Assembly (NCBI RefSeq): GCF_003945595.2
Contig: NW_024104285.1
Span: 496,001 to 560,000, forward strand
DNA length: 64,000 nucleotides
Source of the DNA: Pipra filicauda
Lineage: Eukaryota; Chordata; Aves; Passeriformes; Pipridae
Reading direction: 5' to 3'
The notes beneath the pieces are model-generated. The model did not search any database and was not told where the DNA came from. It saw nothing but the letters and a program-made list of their open reading frames with translations. The position numbers and the translations under genes are program-made. Each line of letters opens with the position of its first letter. Position 1 is the stretch's first letter. Positions 1 to 12,248 of the stretch are shown here, in pieces.

Positions 1-1238
1 CAAGAAGCTTTATAGAAGCTTCAATCATCAAATACATATTTTATTTTTTCCCCAGTTGTGCACTTCTTCCAACTATTAAATATTAAAACTTACTTTGCCA
101 CCACTCAGGTCAGTTCAAGAAATCAAATAAACTCCATGGAAAGTATCCTGGTAGTTTTTCTGGTAAAACAAAAGTCTAATATGAGAACTGAATAGGGGTG
201 AAGGGGTCAGGACCATAACGATTTTACTTGACTAGTGTTTCAGTTTGTTTACTGACTCCTAGCAGTCCATACATCAGCCTGCAGCATTCTGGATGCACTT
301 CAGTATAACTGTGGAACTCAATAAAAAAACAAAAAACCACAGCATACAGGTAGTAAAGGCACTATAACAACAAAAATTAGTGATGTTCATGATATACTTG
401 AATATCAACATCTGAAATCAGCCAGAAATTGTCCATAGGAAGGATTATGCTTGTTTTACATCAGGACAGATAAACACTGTGTGTATTAACACACCTGTCC
501 AGTTTCTGGACTGGATGAACCCAGAACATGGGGTGAGCAGAACGGGGATCTCTCTCCAGCTCTTTGTTCCAATATTCCCTACCTGGCTACAGAAGGTGGA
601 TCTGGACTCTCTGTTAAGAGGATCTACATTTGAAGGTTCAGAAATGAGCCGATTTGCCCTGCAGAACTTATTAAAGACAATGTTGCAGCACTTAAAAAAT
701 TAATTTTCCATACTCAGTGTAAAATTCTAATTGGTTTATGTACAATAATTAGACAAAGTAAAATTTTACAGAACGGTGACTGGTTATCATTATTTTTCAA
801 CATTTTTAAAGTTCTTTCAACTTTCCTTTATTCATTCTGACATATTTGTGGTATTTATTCTCAGTTGCATCATCACAGTAGTGAAATGAAAGCTACTAAA
901 CAGGATAACTTGTGTGTCCATAAATTGCTTTCTAGAAGAAAATAAAAAAAAAAGCTATTTAGTTAAACTTTTTTTTAACAAAACAGCCTGTCTCTATGTA
1001 CTACAATTTTCTTTCTAGTCCTCAGTTGATAGGATATTTCTAATTTGTATGTGTAAAAGAAATACACAATAGTTGAAGTGATTCACAAGAACAGTGCAGT
1101 AGAAGTTCAACTATGGGGTTCTGCTGTTATTAACAAAATACTTAATTCCTTTGTTGTGCTCTCCAAGCCCTGGCTCAATTATAGTCCAATATTCAAATTT
1201 CCAGTTGTTGCTTATAATTTAATTTATTTTTTTATATA
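1..1238. other. Unique non-coding AT-rich sequence, nothing recognised
   Basis: No repeat tail, splice-flanked open frame or RNA gene was recognised here. The one open frame (479-703, plus, 74 codons) has no domain and no coding-like context. The donor-like site read on the minus strand near 90 lacks a convincing acceptor, so no exon is proposed. Confidence 0.5.
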
Positions 1239-1261
1239 TTTTTTTTTTTTTTTTTTTTTTT
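1239..1261. repeat. Poly-T homopolymer, 23 T
   Basis: An uninterrupted run of 23 T follows a TTTATATA stretch. It is the longest pure homopolymer seen in the window. No LINE or processed-pseudogene body lies next to it on either side, so I read it as a simple repeat and not as the tail of a retrocopy. Its length makes it prone to slippage and miscalling. Confidence 0.9.
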
Positions 1262-1956
1262 GGATGAGTTTGGGGTTTGTCATCTTTAAGGCTATAGTTA
1301 CACCATTTCAAAAGAGGACATCACAGGTTTGGTGTCCTCTCTGAGCTCCAATGCTAAGACAAGCAGTATGACTTCCTTTTGGAATACATTTGCAGCATAC
1401 AACCTGGATTGATATCTATCAACTTCAAAAAATAAATCAATGGAAGAGCTTCAAAGGGGCCCTGTGTCAGATATAATTAAAATTATACCATTTCAGAGCT
1501 AGAACTGCCTTCTATATTTCACTAATAAATACAAATGTATTATTCCAAATATCATACTGTACATATAAGCTAATTGAGTAAGAACCGAATCAGTAAAAAG
1601 AGTCTCTCAATTTATTTTTAAAATCAGAAGTTTTTTTCAGGTTAATCAAGGTGTTATACCAAGGTATTTTCAATGTTGCTATTTAACAGTGAATGCCAAA
1701 GCACATTACTCTGAATAGATAAAGGGTCACTTGTAGCTTCTGTAAAACTTTGACTTTTTAAATCAAAATGAAAAGTTTAACCATTCAAAAATCAAAGCAC
1801 TTTATTACAATTCAATTTAACATTAACCTCTCTTGACAACCAGCCACAGTGGCCTGTAAGAGCTGTAATTTATTTGCCTTATCCTCCTATACGAAATGGG
1901 TTCTTTGGCCTCTGATAATGAACTGTGGTGATGTTTTGACACTCAGGCTATCAGTT

Positions 1957-1986
1957 CAGCAACAACAGCAACAATACCAGCAGCAC
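1957..1986 (+). repeat. Imperfect CAG/CAA trinucleotide run
   Basis: About ten CAR triplets with one TAC interruption. In one plus frame they read as a short glutamine run inside a 73-codon open frame (1849-2070). That frame has no other recognisable feature and ends just downstream, so I treat this as a simple repeat and not as coding polyglutamine. Confidence 0.6.
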
Positions 1987-2624
1987 ATCCTGGGAATTCA
2001 GCTGGGAACAAAGTTCCACAGGGAAGAAGCCAAAGGAAGAGGAAAGGTTGTGCCTAAATCACAGAACTAAGGACCCATTAGAAAAGCCATCGACTCCCAT
2101 TAGACCTGGGCACAATAAATGCAGCACAATGTGAAAGGTACATTCAGACTATTAAACCCAAACTGCTGAGTCATTCTGATCAAAGGAAACACTTCCTACA
2201 AAAAGTGAGCTGCAAATAGTCTCAAACTTGTTTAGCGAAAATAGAAGAAATTTCCTGACTATATTTTAAGTAAGTCTCAGCAAGGGAAGAGAAATTGTCA
2301 AAAAAACCATACAAAATTACTAAGAATTGAATATTGTTGAAGTATTCTAATTTTACTCTAAGTTGTGTACCTGTAAAGATCTGGTAGAAGTAAGATAGAA
2401 AGGCATAATTCAAAAAGTTCACAGATGATATCTGATTATAGCAAATCCAACCAAAAAAAAAGGGAAACTGAAAACATATTTATCATTCAGTCCACCAGCA
2501 ATTGCAATAAAGATTGTGGCATAGACAAAACGTAAACTAGCTCTTTCCTGAATAAAGGTGTTTCTCTCTGACTGTCTCAGCTGTGATGATTGTCTGCCAG
2601 TTCCAACTAACTTCAACAGAGAAA

Positions 2625-2673
2625 GATGCTAAAATGAGGTTTTAATATGCTAAAATGTGGTTGTTAATATGCT
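2625..2673. repeat. Small imperfect tandem repeat, about 22-24 bp unit, 2.5 copies
   Basis: The core ATGCTAAAAT occurs three times at 22-24 bp spacing, followed by GAGGTTTTAAT, GTGGTTGTTAAT and a truncated third copy. The copies have diverged by a few bases. No wider repeat family is recognised around them. Confidence 0.75.
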
Positions 2674-2907
2674 AAAAATAGCTACAGGTACATTAAACCC
2701 TGTCTATGGATAACTGTTTACATTAACTCACATTCTGTTGGATCACAATAGATCTGTTGGTACAGGATTGATTTTAGGGAGACATCATCCATGGGAGATC
2801 CACATCGAATAAAATCTAATCCCAAACAGAATTATGGAACAGCTGATATGCAACCCAGTGGATTATAAAATTTAGGGAAATTAATCCTTCATACTTCAAA
2901 CAAAGAG

Positions 2908-2970
2908 AAAGAATAATACAAAATGAAGAAGGTACAAAGAAAGAATAATACAAAATAAAGAAGGCACAAG
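2908..2970. repeat. Two-copy tandem duplication, 32-bp unit
   Basis: Copy 1 is 2908-2939 and copy 2 is 2940-2970. Both read AAAGAATAATACAAAAT, then GAAGAAGG or its variant. They differ at only two positions (G to A and T to C) plus the end base. High similarity and direct abutment point to a recent local slippage duplication. Confidence 0.85.
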
Positions 2971-5794
2971 CTAAATCGAATAAAATAACTAATTGAAGGT
3001 TTTTCAACCATAGCTGAAGAAGTAGAATTCTCACTGATATGTTTTTCTAGTATCAGTCCAAAAGGATTCATTCTTGGCCTTACATTGCCTCACTTTTGTT
3101 TGGTTAATTGGAAAAAACCCACATCTAATCTGTTCTTTGCTAAATGTCACAGAGCCACAAGGATCAAAAGGCTTTGAGCTCTGAAGTGGACAGTCCCTGA
3201 AACCAAAGCAATCAGGACAGCCCAGAAAGGTACAGACAGTCATGTAATGTTTGCTTTGATAAAGCCAAATATAGTCACACCTTTGGGATCCAAACAGTGA
3301 TGATTATACCACAAATGAAATTGTCCTGCAAAGCCACAACCCTTGAAAAAGTTGTTCCAGTTCCACGGATAATCAGCCAGGAGGTGAGATTTCAGCAGGA
3401 TCCAAGAGGTCTAATACTCAGGGATAACAGAGAAAAAAGTTAAGTAAGCAAAGCTGTTCTGAATACATTTTGACCAACCATTAAACCACAAACTTAAAGA
3501 GGGTTCAGATGTATTCCATGAGAACAGTTGAAAGTCAGGCCAATATGCAGAGGAGGGTGTAGTAGATCACTGAGCTTTATTTATCAAAAAGCTTAAGGTC
3601 AAGCCTTTGAGATCAACTCTTGCTCTGTGGATGAAAAATTTGGCAATTGGCTCAGTCTACCAGACAGAAATATGGGATTAAATGGCTCAAAGATAAATTA
3701 AAAACAGCCAGAAAGGAGGTTCAATATTGTGACAGTGCCAACATAGGGGCAAACAGAAAATTTTTCAACACTAATCATCTTAAAGATGTGTTGGTTTCTT
3801 TTTTTTCTACGAGATCTGCACCAATACAAACAAAAATTAATTCATGAAGTCAGACTGGCTGACAACAATGCTCCCTTCTGGCTGCATCATCTATCACCGA
3901 GCTGCTCACAGACATCAGCCTTTGCATCTTACATAAACAAATATTTCTTTTAAAGATATTTTTAAAACCAGGGTTAGTTTGGGAAAAACTAACTTAGAAT
4001 AACTTTTTCCCTTAATAAAGAAGAATTTTTGTCTGTATTGTAACTTAGTTGATTTTTTTGTCTTTTATTTCTTTTGTTTCAACTTACAAAATTAAATGTG
4101 AGCTGCTATTACAAATGTAATACTTTCTAAATTTTTTTTTACTGCTGAAGTCATCTTTTCAGGCTTACATTTTTCATCAAAATATCACCTATCAGTTTTG
4201 ACACAACTTATAAAATATCAGCAATACAAACCCTCATTGGAAAACACAGTTTCTTATTGTGATCCAACTTTTATCTAAATGAAAAATAAATTATTAAAAA
4301 TTAAAGTCACATAGTAAGAATACTGCAGGCAGCATTAGTCTGATCATAACATTCTTAGACTTAATTACATGCTGTTCTTCCATGTCACTTTCCCATATCA
4401 TCTGCCTTATCTTCTTCCTTCTTATATGCTACTATTAATATTTAACTATCAAATGTCTTTTACTGGAAGATGTTTAAAGATTAGAGACTAGGAAATAACC
4501 ATTCATGGTTATTATACTATAGACTAAATTATATTCTAAATTGGAAAGCTCTTCTATCTAAATAGTAAATCTGCATATATCTTTGCTAGATGTAATATCT
4601 ATTAACATTTAGGTGCAATGGCTCAATTCAGTATCTTGAAATAATATTTAAAACGTTACATATAAGTAGTCCTTGTAATTCTTCAAGTATTAAACATGTG
4701 CTTGAATACTGTGTTGAAATCTGAACTTAAACTTGCTGTCATCCTAAATATCACAAGATTTTGGCCAATTGTGAAAATTACATTTCTAGGTTTTATAAAA
4801 ACAGTAGTACCTTTAGAAAAGATTCAACACAGGATTAGCTTCTCTATAGGCATAAAATGAACCAACATAACTACAGCATCTGAAGAAAGGGGATCGTGGC
4901 CTCCTATTCAGCTCTGTAAAGTGTCTCAGCTACTCCATTTATTTAAAATGCTATTTAAAAAATGATCTTTATTTAAAAAAATATTATTATAAACCCATTT
5001 CAATGTTTCTGACTAAGCAACAAGCGATGACACTCCTCCCCTTTTCAGAGGCTGCATTGCTTGTTTGGGAGGTGAGGGAGATCCTGCTGTCAGCAGGTCT
5101 CTTTCCAATTCATATAAAGCAAATAAATAATAATGAACCCACCACTCTCACCCTAAAACATCCCTTCTGCTTTAAATGGTGAAGGTATTTTCAGTTGTTT
5201 CATTCTCCAGCTACCACTGTGAAGTTATGGCCTTGTATGCCATTGCTACAGCGTCAACACTGCAATGGTGACAGAAGTTAAATGGATGCCAGAGATGAAG
5301 CTCATGACTCTGTTAAGTACATTGGAAGCTTCCAGAAGCATTAAATCAATCAATAAACCAAACAGGACTATAATATAATTTCAGCAATACATCAGTCATT
5401 GGTTTATTTCCTTCAGAAAATCTGTATCTGAAATTACCATCCTCTCAGAAGTTGCTTTAAAAAATTTTAGTGACTCATGAACACACTGTTATTTGGCATT
5501 TAGACCTGATGGCCTTTCTACAGCATCCAAGCAATCATCCAGCCAGCTCTATTTCTGATAATTCCAAACATAATTTATGTTTGCTACAGTATTGGCAAGA
5601 ATTAGGTCAATTTTCTCTTGTCAAAACTTGGAGCACAAGCCATGGTTAATCATATAGAACATTGTATCTTTAACCAACCAGACAGTAGCAGGTGATACAG
5701 AATTCCTTTAGAAAAAAAAAAAAAGAAGGATAGGAGACACAAAGTTCGAAGGGAATCCACAGTAATTGTGAGAATACAGCTTTGAATTCAAAGA

Positions 5795-5925
5795 ATTCAA
5801 GAAGCATTTGGATGATATTCTCAGGCACATGGTGACTCTTGGGGATGATCCTGTGCAGGGCTAAGGGTTGGACTGGATGATCCTTGTGGCTCCCTTCCAA
5901 TTTAGCATATTCTGGGATTCTGTGA
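5795..5925 (+). mobile_element. CR1 LINE 3' fragment (plus)
   Basis: This is a 5'-truncated copy of the 3' end of a CR1 non-LTR retrotransposon. The sequence runs from TTCAAGAAGCATTTGGATGA through TTCTCAGGCACATGGTGACT and GGTTGGACTGGATGATCCTT to TCTGGGATTCTGTG. These are the usual landmarks of the CR1 subfamily whose tail contains GATGATCCTTGTGG. The octamer tail has decayed to one and a half units. Only 3' untranslated sequence remains, so it has no coding capacity. A copy of the same subfamily lies tail to tail with it just downstream. Confidence 0.9.
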
Positions 5926-6011
5926 ATTAAACCTAAAACTTGCTAAAAAAAAAAGGAATGACCTTTCAGCAAAACTAACACTGAAGCAGTCACATGATAC
6001 AATATGTATGT

Positions 6012-6266
6012 TCCATAGGAACATAGAATATCCTGGATTGAAAGAGACCCACAAGGATCATCAAAATCCAACTCCTGGCTCTGCACAGGACACTCCAACA
6101 ATCCCACCCTGTCCCTGAGAGTGTTGTCCAAACACTTCTTGAGCTCTGGCAGCCTTGGGGCTGTGCCCACTGCCCTGGGGAGCCCGTTCAGTGTCCCACC
6201 ACCCTCTGGGGGAAGAACTTTTTACTAATACCCAACCTAAACCTCCCCTGACAGTTTCATGCCATT
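6012..6266 (-). mobile_element. CR1 LINE 3' fragment (minus), tail to tail with preceding copy
   Basis: Read on the minus strand, this is about 255 bp of the CR1 3' end: TTCATGCCATTAT-side sequence, ACCACCCTCTGGGGGAAGAA, CAAACACTTCTTGAGCTCTG, CTGCACAGGACACTCCAACA and the tail ACATAGAATATCCTGG (all quoted as on the plus strand). Wording matches the subfamily of the 5795-5925 copy but extends further 5'. It is truncated at the 5' end, as is normal for CR1. Open frames crossing it on both strands are artefacts of the repeat. Confidence 0.92.
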
Positions 6267-7299
6267 ATTTGGGAAATATTTTTTTTAATTTGGCTATTTC
6301 TTTAGTTTTAATTGAGTTCTTTTTACACCACCAGGCACAAATACTTGCACTTGGCCTAAAACTGGTGGAAAAGTATATTGCCTAAAAGTTCGAGAACCAT
6401 CTTCTCCCCAGAAATTAAAAACACTTCTGCTTCCTATCTAGGCAAAACTATTACAGATTCAAGCTGCAGAAAGATGGTAGTAAAAAGGTTATCCTTTCTT
6501 CTCCCAAATAAACATTTAAACCAATCAACATGACAGAAGGTGCACATTAGATGATGTTTCCACCACTGAGGAAAAGCTATTGAAATAACAAGATCCAGAT
6601 GTTAGACCAAAAAGAAGTTTATCATCCTCAGAAGCCCCCAAATTGCGTCTGATGTCTCATACAAAGATTGTCTAATTTGCTAATGTGCATTTCCTTGCTA
6701 TGTGAGAGAAAAAAGCACACCTGTCAAGAAACCTGTTTTCCACACACATTGGAATGACATCTGTAGCAGTTCAGCATCAGGGAAATCCAGATACCATTAA
6801 ATTATTTTGAGCATGTCTTCCTTTGTACAAATTTCTCCGGAAATCTTCAAAGTGCACAGAATAAATATGCCTAATTTATTTACTTTTTTACAACACCTAT
6901 AGGTAGACTGAGAAAGGAAAATTGCTGAGGAAGCTTTTTGAATAATACCTTTATAGGCTGCTTTTTTGTGTGCTTTAAATTTTCATCTCTGAGAGTTAAG
7001 AAGGAACTAAAGTCATTGGAAGAACCACAGGGCTGGATAACTGCTTCAATAATGAAGTTCAGCATCACTTATGGTCATCTACAACATATAGGGAATGGCA
7101 TCTTCAGAATTTTCCTAGTGAAATACTTTTCTGTTGCCATCATATAAAGTTCTGCAACAGAAATCTAATTCTCTATTAAATCTGACATTGTTCTGTAGAT
7201 TTTGAGAATCTACTGATGAGTCCTATTTTTTCTACCAAAATCTGTCTTATTTGAGGTGAACTTTTTCAGGGAGGTTTTGCAATTTACAGTCATCAGTTT
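6267..7299. other. Unique non-coding spacer between CR1 copies
   Basis: No repeat or gene is recognised. Two overlapping short frames on opposite strands (6880-7068 minus, 6938-7147 plus) have no domain and no splice context, which is typical of chance frames. Confidence 0.5.
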
Positions 7300-7438
7300 T
7301 TCTTCACTGTGGTGAGGCCCTGGCACGGGCTACCCGATTCCTGGAAGTGTCCAAGGCCAGGTTGGACAGGGCTTGGAGCAATCTGAGGTAGTGGAAGGTG
7401 TCATACCCGTGGCAGGAGAGTTGGAACAAGATGACCTG
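7300..7438 (+). mobile_element. CR1 LINE 3' fragment with internal deletion and lost tail
   Basis: CR1 landmarks TCTTCACTGTGGTGAGGCCC, CCTGGAAGTGTCCAAGGCCA, TTGGACAGGGCTTGGAGCAA and GGCAGGAGAGTTGGAACAAG appear in the expected order. The segment that normally joins the 'gcccagagaag' and 'gccccatccctggaagtg' motifs is missing between CTACCCGA and TTCCTGGAAG, so there is an internal deletion of some tens of bases. The copy ends at GATGACCTGAA, before the usual octamer tail. Confidence 0.88.
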
Positions 7439-9889
7439 AATTTTTATCACTAAATACATAAGTTTGGAGTAGGAAGCTTCTAAAGAAGAAAGTTGATCTA
7501 ATGCTAGTTAAGCACATCTTCTAATTATCACAGGGTATACAATTTGTCACATAATACTTCCCTTCTCATAAAAACTGCTGAGATATTAAACTTTAAAATG
7601 CAATGCATGTATTACACAAGTGAATTATTTTACTTATTTTCCATATATTACAGCTGAATAGCAGTTCACTATAGTTATGGTTGAAAATTGCTTACTGTTT
7701 AATACAGGGATATTCTAAACTCTCCAGCTGCTGACTCAAATGCTTTAGAATTGTTGTGCTTCAAGGTGGTGGCCAAAATATTGGGCAATTTGGAAAACAG
7801 TTCCTTAAGACACAGGTCAGCTCTCTTCTCAAATGAGTTTGTATCATCTTTCTCTTATCTTTTTTTACAAATTCAGAACTTAAATGATGGAAAATGACGC
7901 GCATCTTCCTTATAATGGAAGAAATACTATAAAATAGTTGAGGCGAGCATTTAGAACAAAAGTATGAGAACAGGAAGCATAAAGTGAAATATACCTTTAA
8001 GTTAACATAGAAATGGTTCAGCTGAGGTTTACAAGCTTTTCAAGTGGCACAGAAGGTCCTGATGAGGTATCCTGGATGATTGGATGTTACATTCTATTAA
8101 TATCAGTTTTCTGGGAGTGTTGTACACATAACTTATTCTTAGTCTGAATTCAGAAATATTTTGTCTGAAACTCAAATTTCTGACTTTGGTGTATCATTTT
8201 AAACACGTGTTTTCCCTGAGAGCTATTGCAATGAACATTATTTATGGAGAAGATAAGGAGACAGTCATGTTTTCTGCACGATTGAACTGAGTCTGGCTAA
8301 GAGAAAAAAAGATCAAATCCCTTGGTTAGTTTATCTATAAAACTCCAACTCCCTTGTGCATATGAACTGCTTGGCTTCAGTTCACTCTTAAACAGCCTGA
8401 TGGCACAGCTCAGATGCAGTAAGGAACAGAGGAAAAGAATTCAAGAATAATACCTGATGAAGCAATAACAGACCTGAAGCGTTACTGCTCCCTTTGCAAG
8501 GAACACATTTAGCCTCTACAGACTCAGATAATTCCAGGTAACAACTTCTTCATGTTGTGAACATTTACTGTACTTTTCCAGCTGCAATACAGTGATTGAG
8601 AAGCTGACAAAAACCAGCATCAACCTGTAGATTTTCTTCATAATTTCCTGATGAATCAAAAGACATCGAGCCTGAAGGAATTCACAGGAGTGAACACATC
8701 ATGTGTGTATGGTGAGTATTGGGTTCTCTGTGACCTTCCTGTCATTTATGGCAATGGCATCCACCTTCATCCATCCCTCTCCCAGTTAACCCATCACTTT
8801 AGTGATATTATTGAGATGAAAGGGATAACAAAGATTTGCCAACTCCGGAACTCAGATGAATATATCAAACCACAGCTGCGGCATATAACACACAGATGTC
8901 ATGACAACCAGAGATCCAGCAGAGGTACAGAAATCAGAGACCAGACACATCCTTAGTACACTCCACATTCCCTCAAAACAGGACTTTAGAGGAGCTGCAC
9001 TTCCCACTTAAGGGTTTCAACATAGCTGAGGTTGTGTTAAAAAGAATAAGACTTCCTCTTGCTGATCAGCATTATCAGCATTTTGAGGGTACTTAGTTTG
9101 ATCTTTTTGTAACACCTCTTCAAACCCAACATAGCACATAACAACAGCAAAATATCAACAGAAACAACTCACACATTTGTGCTTAATTACAGCAATAATA
9201 GACTTCAGTTACACAATAAGTGCAAATTCACAGCTAATGATGAGAATCCGGACCCCACTGCAGGGTCAAGAAAAAGTGGAAACTTGTTAATATGCAACTG
9301 TGACCTGCTGTGGCTTGGCAGAAAAATGTGATCCCAAATAGAAAATTTGCTTGCTCTACTAGTCATAAGTTAAACCTTTAATGCAATTTTCATGTATTTT
9401 TGTGATGAGAGAAAAAGAAGTTTTTTACATCTGAAGAGAAAAAGACGGTTTAACAAATTGTCTGAGCAAATACCTTATTTCATAAGGGTTATCTTGCCTC
9501 TAATGTCTAAGGTAAAAAAGTACAGAACAGAAAATGCACTAAAGTTAAAAAAAGTCTGGATAGGCAACTGCTTTATATGATGCAGTAGTCAATTGCAGTT
9601 GAGGAATTATTTGTTTTTATAATATTGCAAACCAATTCTGCTTTGCTGGCTTACAAGGCTGCATTTAGAAAATACAAATATGTTGTGAAAAGAGTACTGC
9701 AACTAAATTTCATAATGCACATGGTGAATAACCACTAACAGTTTGGTAATTTTAGCGAACCCATTGTATTCCATAGAGTTCACTTAATTAAAAAAAAAAA
9801 AATCACAACAAAAACCCCACCACCACCAAAACCCTTAAAACCATGTTCTGATATTTAAAATTCCTGATGAATTATTGCTAGCTGACCCT
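7439..9889. other. Unique non-coding sequence
   Basis: A 101-codon plus frame at 8651-8956 contains a good splice-donor match at 8712 (GTATG followed by GTGAGTATT). The nearest acceptor (TTTTCCAG before 8581) would give a 131-bp segment with stops in all three frames. A non-coding exon is possible but unsupported. No repeats were recognised apart from an A-run near 9790-9802. Confidence 0.45.
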
Positions 9890-9946
9890 CCTCTGAGCAG
9901 GATATTGGGCTGGAGATTTGTTTCAATCTGATGATCTTATGATTTA
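9890..9946 (+). mobile_element. Possible degraded CR1 3' tail
   Basis: The string CTCTGAGCAGGATATTGGGC, then TGGAGATTTGTTTCAATCTG and ATGATCTTATGATT, resembles the last 60 bp of a CR1 element (the 'gagcaggggttggactgga' and 'cttccaatctgatgattctatg' segments) with several substitutions and a short deletion. It is too short and divergent to be certain. Confidence 0.4.
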
Positions 9947-10865
9947 ATAACTCTCAGGAAAAAAAGATTCTACGTAATATCAAATTTATAAGACTGAACA
10001 GAGAAATGGAATAAAATAAAATACTAATGGCAAATTCCTGGAGAATGAAGTGGCAGAAAGAAATAGAATGAATAGAGCACAATGCATTAGGGTTACAGCA
10101 ACTTCACCACCATTAAGCTGAGAAATGCCCATTTACAGGTTCCCCAGCACTACAACAGAACCACAACTCTGCTTTAACAACCTTGTGAAAGAGGATGATG
10201 ATTTCTGTAGGTGTTTAAAATAATAGAAACTGATAACATTTACAAACCACTATGATGATTTAGAATGAATTATTATGATAATTTAGGACTATTTAGGCGT
10301 GTTCATGTTTCTCTGGAGTTCAAGATTTAAAAAGTTGTCTTGGTTTCTCTGTAGACAATTGGCCAAATGAACTTAACAGCAACTATTTTAAATTATTATT
10401 TTGTTTTAATCTTTCATTACTTTGGAAAACAAACCAGAAATAGAAGACTTCAACTTTCAAGGGTATTCTAAATGATACAAAATGTAAACTAATGTGACTG
10501 GTAACAAAGTCTTTTCCTCTACCATGAGCACCTTGAGAGGACAAAGAATCAGCAGCTCATCTCCTCAGAGAAACATGAACAAGATTGAAAAGTGTTGAGA
10601 TAAAAGATGCACAGTAACAAAGTTCAGTCCAAGTATTATCAGCTTTGAGAATGGCATAATTGGAAAAGAGATGTCAAAGTACAAATGAACTGTGTTGATA
10701 CTGGAAAACTCCAGATGAAGTTTCTCTCACCCAGGAATGTAGTTTAGTCACCACAGAGTATATTGCATCTGCTGGCTGACTGCAATGAAGTTACCTGAGA
10801 CTCAAAATCCAGAACTGCCAGTCAGCAACCCTCATTACTCCGATTTTGGTAAAATCTCACCCCAG

Positions 10866-10937
10866 CTCAAAGAATTCAAAAATGTCTCATACCTGATGAA
10901 TTCTATACAAACACATTCCTCAACCTCATGTGTGGAG
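10866..10937 (+). other. Exon-like segment, 72 bp, open in frame 0
   Basis: The segment follows an acceptor-like TAAAATCTCACCCCAG and ends in TGTGGAG before the strong donor-like GTGAGAAC. Its length is a multiple of three and it reads open as 24 codons in the frame starting at its first base. The peptide, which includes FKNVSYLMNSIQTHSS, matches nothing I recognise. The branch-point and pyrimidine tract are only moderate. Chance pseudo-exons of this kind are frequent, so this is a lead for transcript evidence and not a gene call. Confidence 0.13.
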
Positions 10938-12230
10938 GTGAGAACATCAGAGATGTAGAAACTCCATGATGTTGGTCAGATACTTTGCTGAACATGTTCA
11001 GGTGTGAAACTAATTGTGTGATTCGAGATTAAACAATTAAATAGAAAGGCTGCCTGTCTGAAAGGAAAAGACAGGACTGTTCTACTTTTGCTTACTCTTT
11101 CAATATGATTTACATCTAAAGTATCTATTAAAGACCCTGTTGCTTTTCTCTTTGATCTAGAGGTGTCAAAGAAGCAGACGTTCTAACACCCTGCTTATTA
11201 TTTCAAAAATCTGGATTTCCTTTGAATGCAAAATCAGATAGACTGACATCTTTTTTAATGTATGACAAAAATGCTGTATAATAGGAATTAAAGAGATCAA
11301 GACAATTGAAAGTAAGACTACAAAGGACTGGTAAATCAATAGGATGAATGAAAAGTGTGAAAAGGAAAAAAAAATTCACTATTCTACTTAAACTAATGTG
11401 GAAGACAATACAGTAGGGAACAATAGAATAGGCCAAAATACATTCAAAAAGTGTCCAGTACACCTTAATTTTAATATTGAGGTGTTCATACTACTCCTGT
11501 CACTCAGCAAAGTAAGTCTGATGTGATTTCAGGATTCCTTCAGTTGAAAAAGAAAACAAACCAAAACAAAACCCAGGAATTCACCTTTGTAAACTGGAAC
11601 TGATTTAATTTGGAGGCCATAGAGGGAAGACGAGTAGAAATAGCCCACTGCAAACATTTTCCTCATTCTCATACTTTTCTATTTGTATATGCAACTACTA
11701 GGATGAGTCCACTTGAAAATGTGTCCTCATTTCATTGTCAGGGTTGTTTGACACAATTGACAGATATGTCTGGTTTCTGCTCATCCTTCCTGCACTCCCT
11801 CAATGCACATGCTGCCTGTCCTCCCCTGCTGATCAGTCATTTGGAATGTGACCTAAAATTGAACAACATTCGTCGAGAAAAGCTTCCCCTAAAGCACATT
11901 CACGTACCTATAAGGAAGATACACTTTTCTTTCATTACATCAAGGCCTGGATAGTTCACCTACAAACTAATAACCATTCTTTCCCATGGCGAAATAAATA
12001 AACCTGGAGATACCAAGCAGAACATTCCCAGAATAATTGAACATTTTTTTCCCTTTTGAACATTTGTCAACAAGCAGGATTATTGCACAAAATAAGTTTC
12101 CTTGACAGAATGATTTCAGCTTTTGAGAAAATGTATTCTGTCAACAAGACAGAGTAAGGACTTGACAAAATAATATGTCTGAACCACTGAAGTGTTTTGA
12201 GTTTTCTTCTCAAGCATAACAATGAGAGGT

Positions 12231-12248
12231 TGTGTGTGTGCGCACACA
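12231..12248. repeat. Alternating TG/CG/CA run with perfect palindrome
   Basis: (TG)5 is followed directly by CGCACACA. The 14 bp at 12235-12248 form a perfect palindrome (TGTGTG CG CACACA with a central GCGC). Alternating purine-pyrimidine sequence of this kind can adopt Z-DNA or a small cruciform in vitro. No neighbouring feature suggests a specific role. Confidence 0.7.

Larger units (their letters stand above)
1987..5794. other. Unique non-coding sequence with two small tandem duplications
   Basis: Apart from the two short tandem repeats near 2.6 and 2.9 kb I see no repeat family, RNA gene or credible exon. A 66-codon plus frame (3647-3847) reads as a lysine-rich segment with no domain I recognise. 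The part around 3560-4030 is free of recognisable repeats and could be conserved, but I have no specific motif evidence for it. Confidence 0.5.

Noticed and set aside
3647..3847. Lysine-rich 66-codon frame that looked transposon-derived
   Set aside because: No motif of reverse transcriptase, integrase or transposase is visible, and no element boundary surrounds it.
8581..8711. Possible exon between TTTTCCAG and GTGAGTATT
   Set aside because: All three frames contain stops. Only a non-coding exon would be possible, and nothing supports one.
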